A DNA stretch of 64,000 nt from Massilia aquatica (GTDB taxonomy: Bacteria > Pseudomonadota > Gammaproteobacteria > Burkholderiales > Burkholderiaceae_D), in contig NZ_VVIW01000009.1 of assembly GCF_011682045.1 (NCBI RefSeq), positions 124,001 to 188,000 of the forward strand, given 5' to 3'. The position numbers and the translations under genes are program-made. This document shows, one piece after another, positions 55,555 through 63,989 of the stretch; position 1 is the first letter of the stretch, and every line of letters starts with the position of its first letter. Below the pieces are notes generated by a model, which did no database searches, was not told where the DNA came from, and saw nothing but the letters and a program-made list of their open reading frames with translations.

Positions 55555-56697
55555 TTAACGGCCATCGCGGTCGAAGTCGCCCGGCATGGCGCGCTCGACT
55601 TTATCCCACGCTGCGCGGGTAGCCGACTTGGCTTGCTGCCAGTTCAGGCGCGAGTTGCGTTTGCTGGTTTCCCATTCGTCCGACAGGTTGTTCTCTACCG
55701 AATCGAAGCTGGTGCCGGCATAACGGCCGCGGCTGTTGTAGCCGAGTTCGTAGGCAGGACCGTAGTCGTCGTAGGTGTAGCCTGGCGAATAGTAAGGAGC
55801 GATCTGGTACGAGCTGCGCCAGTAAGCGGCTTCTTCTTCCGGATTGACCAGCTGGCCGGCTGCTTTACCCGCCATGCCGCCCGCCAGTGCGCCGATCGCA
55901 GCGCCCGCCGCCATGCCGACCGGACCGCCAACCGCACCGGCGGCCGCGCCCATCGCTGCGCCGCTACCGGCGCCCATGCCCTTGGCAAAGTGATGCTCAT
56001 GCAGCTCGTCGCCGGCCTTTGGGTTGATGACTTCGGCTGCGCCCTTGCCAGCCAGGCCGCCGGCGATACCGCCGATGGCGGCGCCCGCTGCCATGCCGAT
56101 CGGGCCGGCTGCCGCGCCGATACCGGCCCCGGTCAGCGCACCAGCGCCAGCGCCAACGCCGGTACCGATGATGTGCTCGCCTTTGTTTTCAGTCCAGCTG
56201 CGCTCGATGTGGGTAGCGTCGTCATCGTTGCGTGGGTTCACACCCATCAGGATGCCGCCGTTCTTGATGCCTTCTTCGTAGTGCACGACGCGCTCTTCAG
56301 GAATGCCTGCGCCGATCAGTGCGCCAACCAGGCCACCGGCGATACCGCCAGCGCCGGCACCGGCCAGGGCCGCTGCGATAGGACCGGCGACAACCAGGCC
56401 AATGCCAGGCAGGACCAGGGTGGTGCCGACGGCGGCGATGCCAGCCAGTACAGCGCCAATGGTGCCGCCGATGCCGGCGCCAACGCCCGCGCCTTCAGCC
56501 GCTTTGCTGCCGAGTTCAGTATCGGTGTCGTTGAAATAGGTTTTCCGGGTGTCGTCCGACATCATCAAGGTCACGTCGTCCTTGCTGTAGCCACGGTCGG
56601 AGAGGGAGTTGTAAGCCCGCTCTGCACTGTCGCGATCACGGAACAGGCCGGTAACCATACGGGAATCTTTTTGGGTCGTGGTGTCGTAATTGCTCAT
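55555..56697 (-). CDS. Glycine-zipper general stress protein (YsnF/17M-like N-domain)
   Basis: A 380-residue protein from ATG 56697 (MSNYDTTTQKDSRMVTGLFR), preceded by AAAGGAAAT. Residues about 15-60 (MVTGLFRDRDSAERAYNSLSDRGYSKDDVTLMMSDDTRK) match the general-stress domain. The middle (about 68-300) has three glycine-zipper blocks with G-x-G-x-G and A-A-G-x-x-x-G, for example G-A-G-V-G-A-G-I-G-G-T-I-G-A, capable of spanning a membrane. The C-terminal tail is tyrosine-rich, then a helical K-R-N-S-R-L-N-W-Q-Q. It is divergent from glsB, another stress envelope gene; cell role unknown. Confidence 0.85.
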   Translation of the reverse strand: MSNYDTTTQKDSRMVTGLFRDRDSAERAYNSLSDRGYSKDDVTLMMSDDTRKTYFNDTDTELGSKAAEGAGVGAGIGGTIGAVLAGIAAVGTTLVLPGIGLVVAGPIAAALAGAGAGGIAGGLVGALIGAGIPEERVVHYEEGIKNGGILMGVNPRNDDDATHIERSWTENKGEHIIGTGVGAGAGALTGAGIGAAAGPIGMAAGAAIGGIAGGLAGKGAAEVINPKAGDELHEHHFAKGMGAGSGAAMGAAAGAVGGPVGMAAGAAIGALAGGMAGKAAGQLVNPEEEAAYWRSSYQIAPYYSPGYTYDDYGPAYELGYNSRGRYAGTSFDSVENNLSDEWETSKRNSRLNWQQAKSATRAAWDKVERAMPGDFDRDGR

Positions 56698-57019
56698 TTC
56701 AATTTCCTTTCGAATTATGGATGTGCGGGGCTCGCATGCAAACCTGGAAATCAATGCCAGTGACGAAACGATAAGCCCGCTTGAACAATGCTTCCGTACG
56801 TTGCCGCACTCAACAACGGTGTTTCCAAATGGCATGCCGAATGCAGCCGGGCCGACTATTGCGCCCAGGAATTTCCATGACATTCCGCAAAAAAGATGTT
56901 GAATCGTCCATTACGTTCGTTGCCGCACCGACCGTGCAAAGCGCGCGAATTATTCTTTTTCCATGGCCCGGCGATTGCACGTGGCCGGGTAAATCCCTTA
57001 ACCAACTGGAGGAATTAAC
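56698..57019. other. Intergenic region between divergent stress genes
   Basis: This 322-base gap joins the starts of the glycine-zipper protein (minus) and GlsB (plus) and should hold both promoters. TATTCT near 56950 is a possible -10 for glsB. Sequence is less GC-rich than the surroundings. No reading frame resembles a protein. Confidence 0.55.
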
Positions 57020-57289
57020 ATGACATTCATTATCTGGATCATCATCGGTGGTATCTTGGGTTGGCTGGCAAGCATGGTCATGAAAACCGATGCCCAACAA
57101 GGCATGATCCTCAATGTGGTGGTCGGTATCGTCGGCGCCCTGCTGGGAGGCTGGCTGCTCGGTCCGCTGTTTGGCACCGGCACCATCAATTCGGATGACT
57201 TCAGCATGTCCGGCCTGCTCGTCTCTTTCCTGGGCGCTGTGATCCTGCTGGCCATCGTCAACCTGCTGCGCCGCGGTAAAGTACGCTAA
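57020..57289 (+). CDS. GlsB/YeaQ/YmgE family stress-envelope protein
   Basis: An 89-residue membrane protein with three hydrophobic helices: T-F-I-I-W-I-I-I-G-G-I-L-G-W-L-A, L-N-V-V-V-G-I-V-G-A-L-L-G-G-W-L-L-G and L-V-S-F-L-G-A-V-I-L-L-A-I-V-N-L-L-R-R-G. It belongs to the transglycosylase-associated family, whose members are often induced by acid or stationary-phase stress. Function is poorly known. GGAGG precedes the ATG. A terminator lies just after it, before the cardiolipin synthase gene. Confidence 0.93.
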   Translation: MTFIIWIIIGGILGWLASMVMKTDAQQGMILNVVVGIVGALLGGWLLGPLFGTGTINSDDFSMSGLLVSFLGAVILLAIVNLLRRGKVR

Positions 57290-57307
57290 ATGCGGTTCGC
57301 CCCATGA

Positions 57308-57336
57308 CCAACGCACACGTGCGTTGGTTTTTTTTT
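57308..57336 (+). terminator. Palindromic terminator between glsB and cls
   Basis: CCAACGCA-CACG-TGCGTTGG followed by nine Ts (57328-57336). The cls start lies only 15 bases after the T-run, so either read-through or an internal promoter must serve cls. Confidence 0.85.
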
Positions 57337-57350
57337 GCCTGGAATTCCCG

Positions 57351-58628
57351 ATGACCAAGAAACCCCTTTATGTAGCATTGATCAGCTGTGCGCTTACCTT
57401 GCTGGGAGTGTTCTTGGTTTTCAATTTCATGCCGAGCGAGAAAAAAATCGAGCGGCAGCTGCATCGCCTGTACGACACCGACGACCCGCAATTCCGCCGT
57501 TCCATGGGCGTGCTGCTGGGTCCCCCAATTCTCGAAGGCAACCAGGTCGAAGTCCTGCTCAACGGCGACCAGATCTTCCCTTCCATGCTCAAGGCCATCC
57601 GCGAGGCGAAACACACGATCACCCTGGAAACCTATATCTACTGGTCCGAATCGATCGGCCAGGAATTCACCGACGCCCTGATCGAGCGCGCCCGCGCCGG
57701 GGTCAAGGTGCATGTCATGCTCGACTTTATTGGCAGCATGAAAATGGACCTCGCCGCCCTCGACCAGATGAAGCAGGCCGGCATCGAAGTGCAGCGCTAC
57801 CACAAGCCGGTCTGGTGGAAATTCACGCGCCTGAACAACCGCACCCACCGCAAGGTGCTGGTGGTGGACGGCCAGATCGGCTTTACCGGCGGGGTCGGCA
57901 TTGCCGACCAGTGGCGCGGCGCCGGCCAGGACGAAAAGCACTGGCGCGACACCCATTTCCGCGTCGCAGGCCCGGTGGTCGGACAGATGCAGGCGGTGTT
58001 CGCCGACAACTGGACCAAGGCCACCGGCGCCGTCCTCGACGGCCCGCATTATTTCCCCCCGCTCAAAGGGGTGGGCGGCCACGCGGCCCAGATGTTCAGC
58101 AGCTCGCCCAGCGGCGGCAGCGAAAGCATGCTGCTGATGTACCTGATGGCGATCACCTCGGCGCGCGACACGATTCACCTGTCGAGTTCGTATTTCGTGC
58201 CGGATAAACTGACCATCAACGCGCTGGTCGCGGCCGCCAAACGCGGGGTCAAGGTGAAAATCATCACCCCCGGCGAGGACATCGATTCGGCCGTGGTGCG
58301 GATCGCCTCGCGCGAGCGCTGGGGCGCGCTGCTGAAAGCCGGCATCGAGATCGCCGAATACCAGCCGACCATGTTCCACGTCAAGGCGCTGGTGGTCGAT
58401 TCGCTGATGGTCTCGGTCGGCTCGACCAACTTCGACAACCGCTCGTTCAGCCTCAACGACGAAGCCAACCTGAACATCATCGACCGCGAATTCGCCACCG
58501 AGCAAGTGACCATCTTCAACGACGACTGGAAGCGCGCCAAACCGATCAGCCTGCAGGCCTGGGAGCAGCGCCCGTGGACCGAAAAAGTGACCGGCGAAGT
58601 CGTTTCGCTGATCGGCAACCAGTTGTAG
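57351..58628 (+). CDS. cls: Cardiolipin synthase (phospholipase D superfamily)
   Basis: A 425-residue enzyme with an N-terminal membrane helix (KPLYVALISCALTLLGVFLV). Two HKD motifs, H-R-K-V-L-V-V-D near residue 165 and H-V-K-A-L-V-V-D near 340, each followed by a G-G/G-S-T-N turn, form the active site. It condenses phosphatidylglycerol or phosphatidylglycerol plus PE to cardiolipin at the inner membrane. It lacks the two N-terminal helices of ClsA and is nearer ClsB/ClsC in size. ATG 57351 has GGAATTCCCG just upstream. Sits beside envelope-stress genes, a plausible functional link. Confidence 0.92.
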   Translation: MTKKPLYVALISCALTLLGVFLVFNFMPSEKKIERQLHRLYDTDDPQFRRSMGVLLGPPILEGNQVEVLLNGDQIFPSMLKAIREAKHTITLETYIYWSESIGQEFTDALIERARAGVKVHVMLDFIGSMKMDLAALDQMKQAGIEVQRYHKPVWWKFTRLNNRTHRKVLVVDGQIGFTGGVGIADQWRGAGQDEKHWRDTHFRVAGPVVGQMQAVFADNWTKATGAVLDGPHYFPPLKGVGGHAAQMFSSSPSGGSESMLLMYLMAITSARDTIHLSSSYFVPDKLTINALVAAAKRGVKVKIITPGEDIDSAVVRIASRERWGALLKAGIEIAEYQPTMFHVKALVVDSLMVSVGSTNFDNRSFSLNDEANLNIIDREFATEQVTIFNDDWKRAKPISLQAWEQRPWTEKVTGEVVSLIGNQL

Positions 58629-58768
58629 GACGACCCGGAGCAAGGCGCATCTCGCCGCCGGCACGGCCGGCGCGCAATCAAAATGTGGTTGACTATTATT
58701 TTGGCGATACGGATACTCTAGGGCGCTCAGCGAGCCAAGCCTGTTCCGATTGACCAAAAAGAGACGAA

Positions 58769-60931
58769 ATGCGAATGAAAAAGACCTTCCTAACGCTAGC
58801 CATCCTCAGCACCGTCGCGCAAGCCGACGAAGGCATGTGGATGCCGCAGCAGCTGCCACAAGTAGCCAAGCAACTCAAGGCCGCCGGCCTCAAGCTCGAT
58901 CCGGCCAGCCTGACCAAGCTCACCGAATTCCCGATGAATGCGATCGTCAGCCTGGGAGGCTGTTCCGCATCGTTCGTCTCGCCGCAGGGCCTGGTAGCGA
59001 CCAACCACCACTGCGTGTACAACAGCGTGGCGGTCAACTCGACGCCCGAGCGCGACCTGCTGGCCAATGGCTTCCTGGCTAAAAACCTCGCTGAAGAACT
59101 GCCGGCCGCGCCGGGCAGCCGCATCTACGTGACCAAGGACGTGAGCAACGTCAGCGACAAGATCATCAGCCCCGACGTCGCCAGGCTGGCCGGCAAGGCC
59201 CGCGTCGACGCCATGGAAAAGAACATGAAGTCGATGGTTGCCGAGTGCGAAAAAGACGCCGGCCACCGTTGCACCGTGTCCAGCTACTACGGCGGACTCG
59301 AGTTTTACCTGATCAAGCAGCTGGAAATCCGCGACGTGCGCCTGGTGCACGCGCCACCGGCCGGCGTGGGCAAGTTCGGCGGCGACACCGACAACTGGAT
59401 GTGGCCGCGCCACACCGGCGACTACGGCTTCTACCGCGCCTACGTGAGCAAGGACGGCAAGGCTGCCGACTTCTCCAAGGACAACGTGCCCTACCTGCCG
59501 AAATCGCACCTGAAGATCGCCAAGGAGGGCGTCAAGGAAGGCGACTTCATCATGGCGCTTGGCTATCCGGGACGCACCAACCGTCACCGCCTGCCGTCGG
59601 AAGTGGCGTTCACCTTCGACTGGAATTATCCGGCTTTCGTCAAGGCATCGGCGGAAACCCTGGCCATCATCGGCCAGGAAACCAAGACCAATGAAGATGC
59701 CAAGTTGAAATACGCTGGCCAGGTCGCCAACGTCAACAACTACTACAAGAACCGCAAGGGCATGCTGACCAGCTACGAAGGCAGCGATTTCCTGGCACGC
59801 AAGACGCGCGAGCATGCGGACATGAAAGCCTGGGTCAACGCCAACCCGGCGCGCCAGAAGGAATATGCGGCCGACATCGAGCAGGTCGAGAAACTGATTG
59901 CCCAGCGCGATGCCGAAACAAAGCGCGACTTCTACCTGAACTCGTCCTCGCCGCGCCTGCTGACCACGGCACGCCGCCTGTACCGCCTGGCCAACGAAAG
60001 CACCAAGCCGAACGCCGAGCGCAAATCGGGCTACCAGGAACGCGACCTGCCGGCGCTGAAAGCGGCCGTGGCCGCGATCGAACGCACCTACGACGAAAAA
60101 GTCGACAAGGCGCTGGTCCTGAACAGCCTGAAGAAATACGCCGCCCAGCCGAAAGCCGAGCGCAACGCCAGTTTCGACGCCGCTGTCGGCATCAATGACG
60201 GCATGAGCGAAGCCCAGCTCAAAGCCGTGCTCGACACCATGTACGCCGGCTCCAGGCTCGGCACTGCGGCTGAGCGCGCGGCCTGGATCGGCAAGACCCC
60301 GGCCGACTTCAAGGCCAGCAACGACAGCTTCGTGAAAGCGGCCGTGGCCATGTACGACGCTGGCATGAAGAGCGAAGCCGAGGAAGAAGAGCTGGCAGGC
60401 AAGATCCAGCAAGCCTACGCCAACTACATGAAGGCCAAGATCGCCTACATGACCAGCAAGGGCCAGCCGGTCTATCCTGACGCCAACAGCACCCTGCGCG
60501 TGACCTTCGGCAAGATTGCCGGCCGCGATCATGGCGCCGACGGCACCGGCTCGTGGTCGGCCTTCACGACCGTCAAGGGCGTGGTAGCGAAAGCGACCGG
60601 TGAAGGCGAGTTCAACGCCCCGGCGGCGCAACTGGCGGCGATCAAGGCCAAGGACTTCGGCAAGTATGTCGATCCGAAGCTCAAGAGCGTACCGGTGAAC
60701 TACCTGGCGACCCTGGACATCACCGGCGGCAACTCCGGTTCGGCGGCGCTCAACAGCAAGGCCGAGTTCATCGGCCTGGCGTTCGACGGCACCCTGGACT
60801 CGATCATCTCCGACTGGGACTTCAACAAAGCCAACACGCGCGACATCCAGGTTGACGTGCGCTACATGCTGTGGAACATGAAGCATGTCGACAAAGCCGA
60901 CAACCTGCTCAAAGAAATGAACGTGGAATAA
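58769..60931 (+). CDS. S46 family dipeptidyl-peptidase (DPP7-like)
   Basis: A 720-residue periplasmic serine peptidase removing dipeptides from peptides. Signal peptide MRMKKTFLTLAILSTVAQA, then D-E-G-M-W-M-P. Catalytic triad: His in A-T-N-H-H-C-V-Y near residue 78, Asp in G-G-D-T-D-N-W-M-W-P-R-H near 207, Ser in T-G-G-N-S-G-S-A near 650. The residue 18 after the serine, in A-F-D-G, is Gly as in DPP7, which prefers hydrophobic P1, rather than Arg as in DPP11. It allows growth on peptides; unusual for DPP7 is the general context of chromosomal housekeeping genes. Start at 58769 preferred to 58775 for SD spacing. Confidence 0.94.
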   Translation: MRMKKTFLTLAILSTVAQADEGMWMPQQLPQVAKQLKAAGLKLDPASLTKLTEFPMNAIVSLGGCSASFVSPQGLVATNHHCVYNSVAVNSTPERDLLANGFLAKNLAEELPAAPGSRIYVTKDVSNVSDKIISPDVARLAGKARVDAMEKNMKSMVAECEKDAGHRCTVSSYYGGLEFYLIKQLEIRDVRLVHAPPAGVGKFGGDTDNWMWPRHTGDYGFYRAYVSKDGKAADFSKDNVPYLPKSHLKIAKEGVKEGDFIMALGYPGRTNRHRLPSEVAFTFDWNYPAFVKASAETLAIIGQETKTNEDAKLKYAGQVANVNNYYKNRKGMLTSYEGSDFLARKTREHADMKAWVNANPARQKEYAADIEQVEKLIAQRDAETKRDFYLNSSSPRLLTTARRLYRLANESTKPNAERKSGYQERDLPALKAAVAAIERTYDEKVDKALVLNSLKKYAAQPKAERNASFDAAVGINDGMSEAQLKAVLDTMYAGSRLGTAAERAAWIGKTPADFKASNDSFVKAAVAMYDAGMKSEAEEEELAGKIQQAYANYMKAKIAYMTSKGQPVYPDANSTLRVTFGKIAGRDHGADGTGSWSAFTTVKGVVAKATGEGEFNAPAAQLAAIKAKDFGKYVDPKLKSVPVNYLATLDITGGNSGSAALNSKAEFIGLAFDGTLDSIISDWDFNKANTRDIQVDVRYMLWNMKHVDKADNLLKEMNVE

Positions 60932-60969
60932 GCCGGCGCGGGGTTCTGCCCCGTCCGCTTCCATCCGAC

Positions 60970-61002
60970 TGCCTGCCTCCTCCGGGATGCAGGCATTTTT
61001 TT
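60970..61002 (+). terminator. Terminator after the S46 peptidase
   Basis: Stem TGCCTGC / GCAGGCA around a 12-base loop, followed by seven Ts. Confidence 0.85.
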
Positions 61003-61132
61003 CGTCCATCGATGCTGGCGGCGCGGACCGACGCGCACAGAGATGACAAAATTCTACAATTTTTTAATACCAATCTACGACCAATCGAGTTACTATACAT
61101 TCCAATCTAAGACCACATTCTCAACACGGGTA
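61003..61132. other. AT-richer intergenic stretch
   Basis: With the repeats that follow, this makes a gap of about 345 bases between the peptidase and the MFS gene. This left part has runs such as aaaattctacaattttttaa (61050-61070) and is notably AT-rich for the window. No coding frame, tRNA or recognisable promoter is convincing here. Confidence 0.5.
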
Positions 61133-61247
61133 GTTGCAAAACCGGGGACAGACCCCGGTTTTGCAACAAAATACAGGCGCTGACTTGAAAGTTGAAAGTT
61201 GCATAACCGGGGTCTGTCCCCGGTTCGCCGGCCGCCGGTTTTGCAAC
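61133..61247. repeat. Two related palindromes with a GGGGACAGACCCC core
   Basis: Unit one is a perfect hairpin, arms GTTGCAAAACCGGGG (61133-61147) and its mirror (61153-61167) around ACAGA. Unit two, 30 bases on, begins GTTGCATAACCGGGG (61198-61212), has loop TCTGT (the reverse complement of the first loop), CCCCGGTT, then an inserted GC-rich CGCCGGCCG and CCGGTTTTGCAAC to 61247. The unit resembles dispersed REP-type palindromes associated with REP-associated transposases; no such transposase gene is in the window. Confidence 0.85.
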
Positions 61248-61276
61248 TTTTTGGGAAATTTCTAAGGGTGGAAAAC

Positions 61277-62494
61277 ATGTTCGAGAAACGCCGGCATCTG
61301 CTCTACTTTTCGCTGTTTTTCATCCTCTACGAGCTGACCGTCTATTTGTCGAACGATATGATCATGCCGGCCATGCCGCAGGTCGTGCGCGAGTTCCAGG
61401 CGTCGAACCGGCATATCGGACTGTCGCTGAGCCTGTTCATCCTCGGCGGCAGCATGCTGCAGATCTTTCTCGGCCCCATCGCCGACCGGGTCGGCAAGCG
61501 CAAGGTCATGCTGGCGGGCGTGGCGCTGTATCTGGTGGCGACCGCCTTCGTGCCGTTCTCAGGCAGCATCGGCCAGTTCCTCACCGCCCGCTTCTTCCAG
61601 GGCATGGGCTCGTGCTTCATCTTCATCGGCTACGCCGCCATCCATGAACTGTTCGACGATGCCGAGGCCGTCAAGCTGACCGCCATGCTGTCCAATACCA
61701 CCGTCTTCGCGCCGCTGATCGGCCCGGTGGTCGGCAGCGCCGTGATCAGCATGTTTCCGTGGCAAACAATATTCGGGATCGGCTTCGTGCTCGGCTGCAT
61801 CGCCTGGCTCGGCCTGTTCACCTTCATGCCGCGCACGGAAGCGCTCAAACCTGCGGCCGACCTGGCTTCGATCCGCGCCAGTTACCTGACCATCGTGCGG
61901 AATAAAAAATTCATGTCCGGGATCCTGATCGCGGCCATGGCGATCACCCCGCTCACTGCCTGGATCGGGCTGTCGCCGCTCATCATCATGGAACACATGG
62001 GCAAGTCGTACGGCACCTATATCCTGTACCAGCTGGTGATTTTCTCCGGATTCATTATCAGCACCATGGCGATTCAAAAACTCGGCGATGGTTTTTCGCT
62101 CACCCGCCTGATTCGCCAGGGCGCCGGACTGGCCGTCATCGGCATGCTCGGCGCAGGGCTGGTGTACCGGCACGCTCACCTGTTCATCGTCTGCATGTTT
62201 ATCTTCTCGGCCGGCTTCGGCCTGTTCAACGGCGCCCTGATCCGCCTGTCGCTGACCGCCACCGGCGTCTCGATGAACCTGACCTCGTCCGCCATGAGCC
62301 TGATCTATTGCGTGACTATCGCCGCCGGGGTCGAGATCTATAACCTGGTATGCGCCCATTTTAATTATTCGCTGGCGTCGTATGCGCTGTTCAACGTGCC
62401 CTTGGGCGTGCTGATCGGTATCTGCCTGATGCGCTTTGCAAAGCACCACGATGGACAGGAGCCGGCCCTGGCGCAATCGCCCCAGGCCGAATAA
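61277..62494 (+). CDS. MFS transporter (drug-efflux type)
   Basis: A 405-residue inner-membrane transporter; ATG 61277 (MFEKRRHLLYFSLFF) has GGTGG 5 bases upstream. Twelve hydrophobic segments can be counted. The MFS motif A, G-P-I-A-D-R-V-G-K-R-K-V-M-L, lies after helix 2 near residue 80, and helix 4-5 has the P-L-I-G-P-V-V-G-S motif C (near residue 140) of drug:H+ antiporters. N-terminal E-L-T-V-Y-L-S-N-D-M-I-M-P-A-M-P is like the MdfA/Bcr group. Substrate unknown. The glycosyltransferase gene follows 27 bases after the stop, so it may export the product made with that enzyme. Confidence 0.9.
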   Translation: MFEKRRHLLYFSLFFILYELTVYLSNDMIMPAMPQVVREFQASNRHIGLSLSLFILGGSMLQIFLGPIADRVGKRKVMLAGVALYLVATAFVPFSGSIGQFLTARFFQGMGSCFIFIGYAAIHELFDDAEAVKLTAMLSNTTVFAPLIGPVVGSAVISMFPWQTIFGIGFVLGCIAWLGLFTFMPRTEALKPAADLASIRASYLTIVRNKKFMSGILIAAMAITPLTAWIGLSPLIIMEHMGKSYGTYILYQLVIFSGFIISTMAIQKLGDGFSLTRLIRQGAGLAVIGMLGAGLVYRHAHLFIVCMFIFSAGFGLFNGALIRLSLTATGVSMNLTSSAMSLIYCVTIAAGVEIYNLVCAHFNYSLASYALFNVPLGVLIGICLMRFAKHHDGQEPALAQSPQAE

Positions 62495-62521
62495 GCAAGC
62501 GCACACGGAAATGGGGGCGGC

Positions 62522-63988
62522 ATGAACATCGATCTGGAATATGAAGTGCTGATCAAGGATCTGAAGGCCGAATTCCTTGGGTATAAACAGTGGGAAGCAT
62601 TCTGCCGCCAGGATGCGCATGGCGGCGCCGATGCCCAGGCCCGCCTGCATGCGGCCGAGTCCTCGTATCGCCTCCATCTGCGCGAACTGCGCCACTTCGT
62701 GCGCCGCCATGGCGGCCAGTTCGACGCGCGCCGCTGCTCGTCGCTACTGGCCATTCCCACCCAGCCGCTCGCGCCGGACGAGATGATCATGCACCGCATC
62801 TGGCTGGGCGGGCCGCTGCCGGCCATGGCGCGCGAATCGGTACGCCAGTGGGATTGCGCGCTCGACGCCGTCGGCCCGCTCGATGCCGGCCCCTACCGCC
62901 TGATGCTGTGGGTCTGGAACAGCGACCAGCTGCGCGACGATCCGTGCTTTTATCCGGCACCAAATGCGCGCCATGCGATCGGCACCTATCTGTGCGGCAC
63001 GCGCCTGCTGACCGTCCATTCGCTGGAACAACTGGCGCGCGGGCGCAGCCCCGCCATCGCCGCGCTGCTGGCGCAATTGCACCGCAAGCGCTACTTCGTC
63101 AATCTGGCCGATTATTTCAGGCTGCTGATCCTGCACCGCTGCGGCGGCATCTATCTCGATGCCGACACCATGCCGTACCGCGCCGCCACGGTGTTCCTGT
63201 GCAAGCCGGAAGTGCCCGATTACGTCAGCTTTGCGGTCAACCGCGAGGCCAGCCGCATCGACGCCAGTTTCGTCTGCTGGATGAATCTGTTCAACGACGA
63301 AAACGGCGTGCTGGTGGCGCGCAAGGACAATCCATCGATCGCGCAGCTGATCGCGCGCATCGATGCCAATCTCAGCGCGATGGCGCCTGGCGTGCCCGAC
63401 AAGGCGCATGGCGCCCCTTACGCCTCCGCTCTGCACGACGCCACCTACGGCGCCTGGCACGACGCCATCGGGCGCTCGCTGACCGCCTACCACGACCTGG
63501 CGGCGCGCCACGGCGTGCTGCATGACGATGCGCCGCAAACCATCGTCAGCGGCCTGCACGGCATGCGCCTGCGCGTCGACGCCCTGAGCGGCGAGCCGGC
63601 GCCGCTCACGCCGTCGGAACAGACCGGCTACGACAGCTGCATCGCCGCGCTCGAGCAACGCGGCTGGCTGCTGGGCGACATCCGCGAGCTGGCCGGCATG
63701 GCCGTGGTGCTGTCCACCACCGAAGTGCCGCGCATGGCCTACGCCTCGCAACTGCGCGCAAGCCCGGCGGGCTGCCACTATTATTCCTTCCTGTCGCAAG
63801 ACGCGCGGCTGGACCGCGTGAACGATTTGTTCGGCGCCTATCTGATGGCGATGAATGCCGACCGGATCCGGCGCGGGAATTTCTGGCAACAGACGCGCGG
63901 CCCCGACACGGCGGGCGAGCGCAGCTATGCAAGCGTGCACGCCAGCCCCGCCACCCGACTGCGCGGCGCCCATGCCAACGAAGGCTGA
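62522..63988 (+). CDS. DXD-motif glycosyltransferase (Gly_transf_sug/TcdB-like type)
   Basis: A 488-residue soluble protein with no signal peptide. The nucleotide-sugar-binding region has M-H-R-I-W-L-G-G-P-L-P near residue 95 and D-Y-F-R-L-L-I-L-H-R-C-G-G-I-Y-L-D-A-D-T-M near 205, where D-A-D is the metal-binding DXD. These match the family of OCH1-like and large clostridial-toxin glycosyltransferases. The first 80 residues and the last 180 are extra helical parts that I do not recognise. It could glycosylate a small molecule, glycan or protein. It is in a likely operon with the MFS gene and the next gene (start at 63990). Confidence 0.85.
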   Translation: MNIDLEYEVLIKDLKAEFLGYKQWEAFCRQDAHGGADAQARLHAAESSYRLHLRELRHFVRRHGGQFDARRCSSLLAIPTQPLAPDEMIMHRIWLGGPLPAMARESVRQWDCALDAVGPLDAGPYRLMLWVWNSDQLRDDPCFYPAPNARHAIGTYLCGTRLLTVHSLEQLARGRSPAIAALLAQLHRKRYFVNLADYFRLLILHRCGGIYLDADTMPYRAATVFLCKPEVPDYVSFAVNREASRIDASFVCWMNLFNDENGVLVARKDNPSIAQLIARIDANLSAMAPGVPDKAHGAPYASALHDATYGAWHDAIGRSLTAYHDLAARHGVLHDDAPQTIVSGLHGMRLRVDALSGEPAPLTPSEQTGYDSCIAALEQRGWLLGDIRELAGMAVVLSTTEVPRMAYASQLRASPAGCHYYSFLSQDARLDRVNDLFGAYLMAMNADRIRRGNFWQQTRGPDTAGERSYASVHASPATRLRGAHANEG

Positions 63989-63989
63989 C

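Noticed and set aside
58796-61009. 737-residue minus-strand frame opposite the S46 peptidase
   Set aside because: Shadow frame; the S46 protein has all catalytic motifs.
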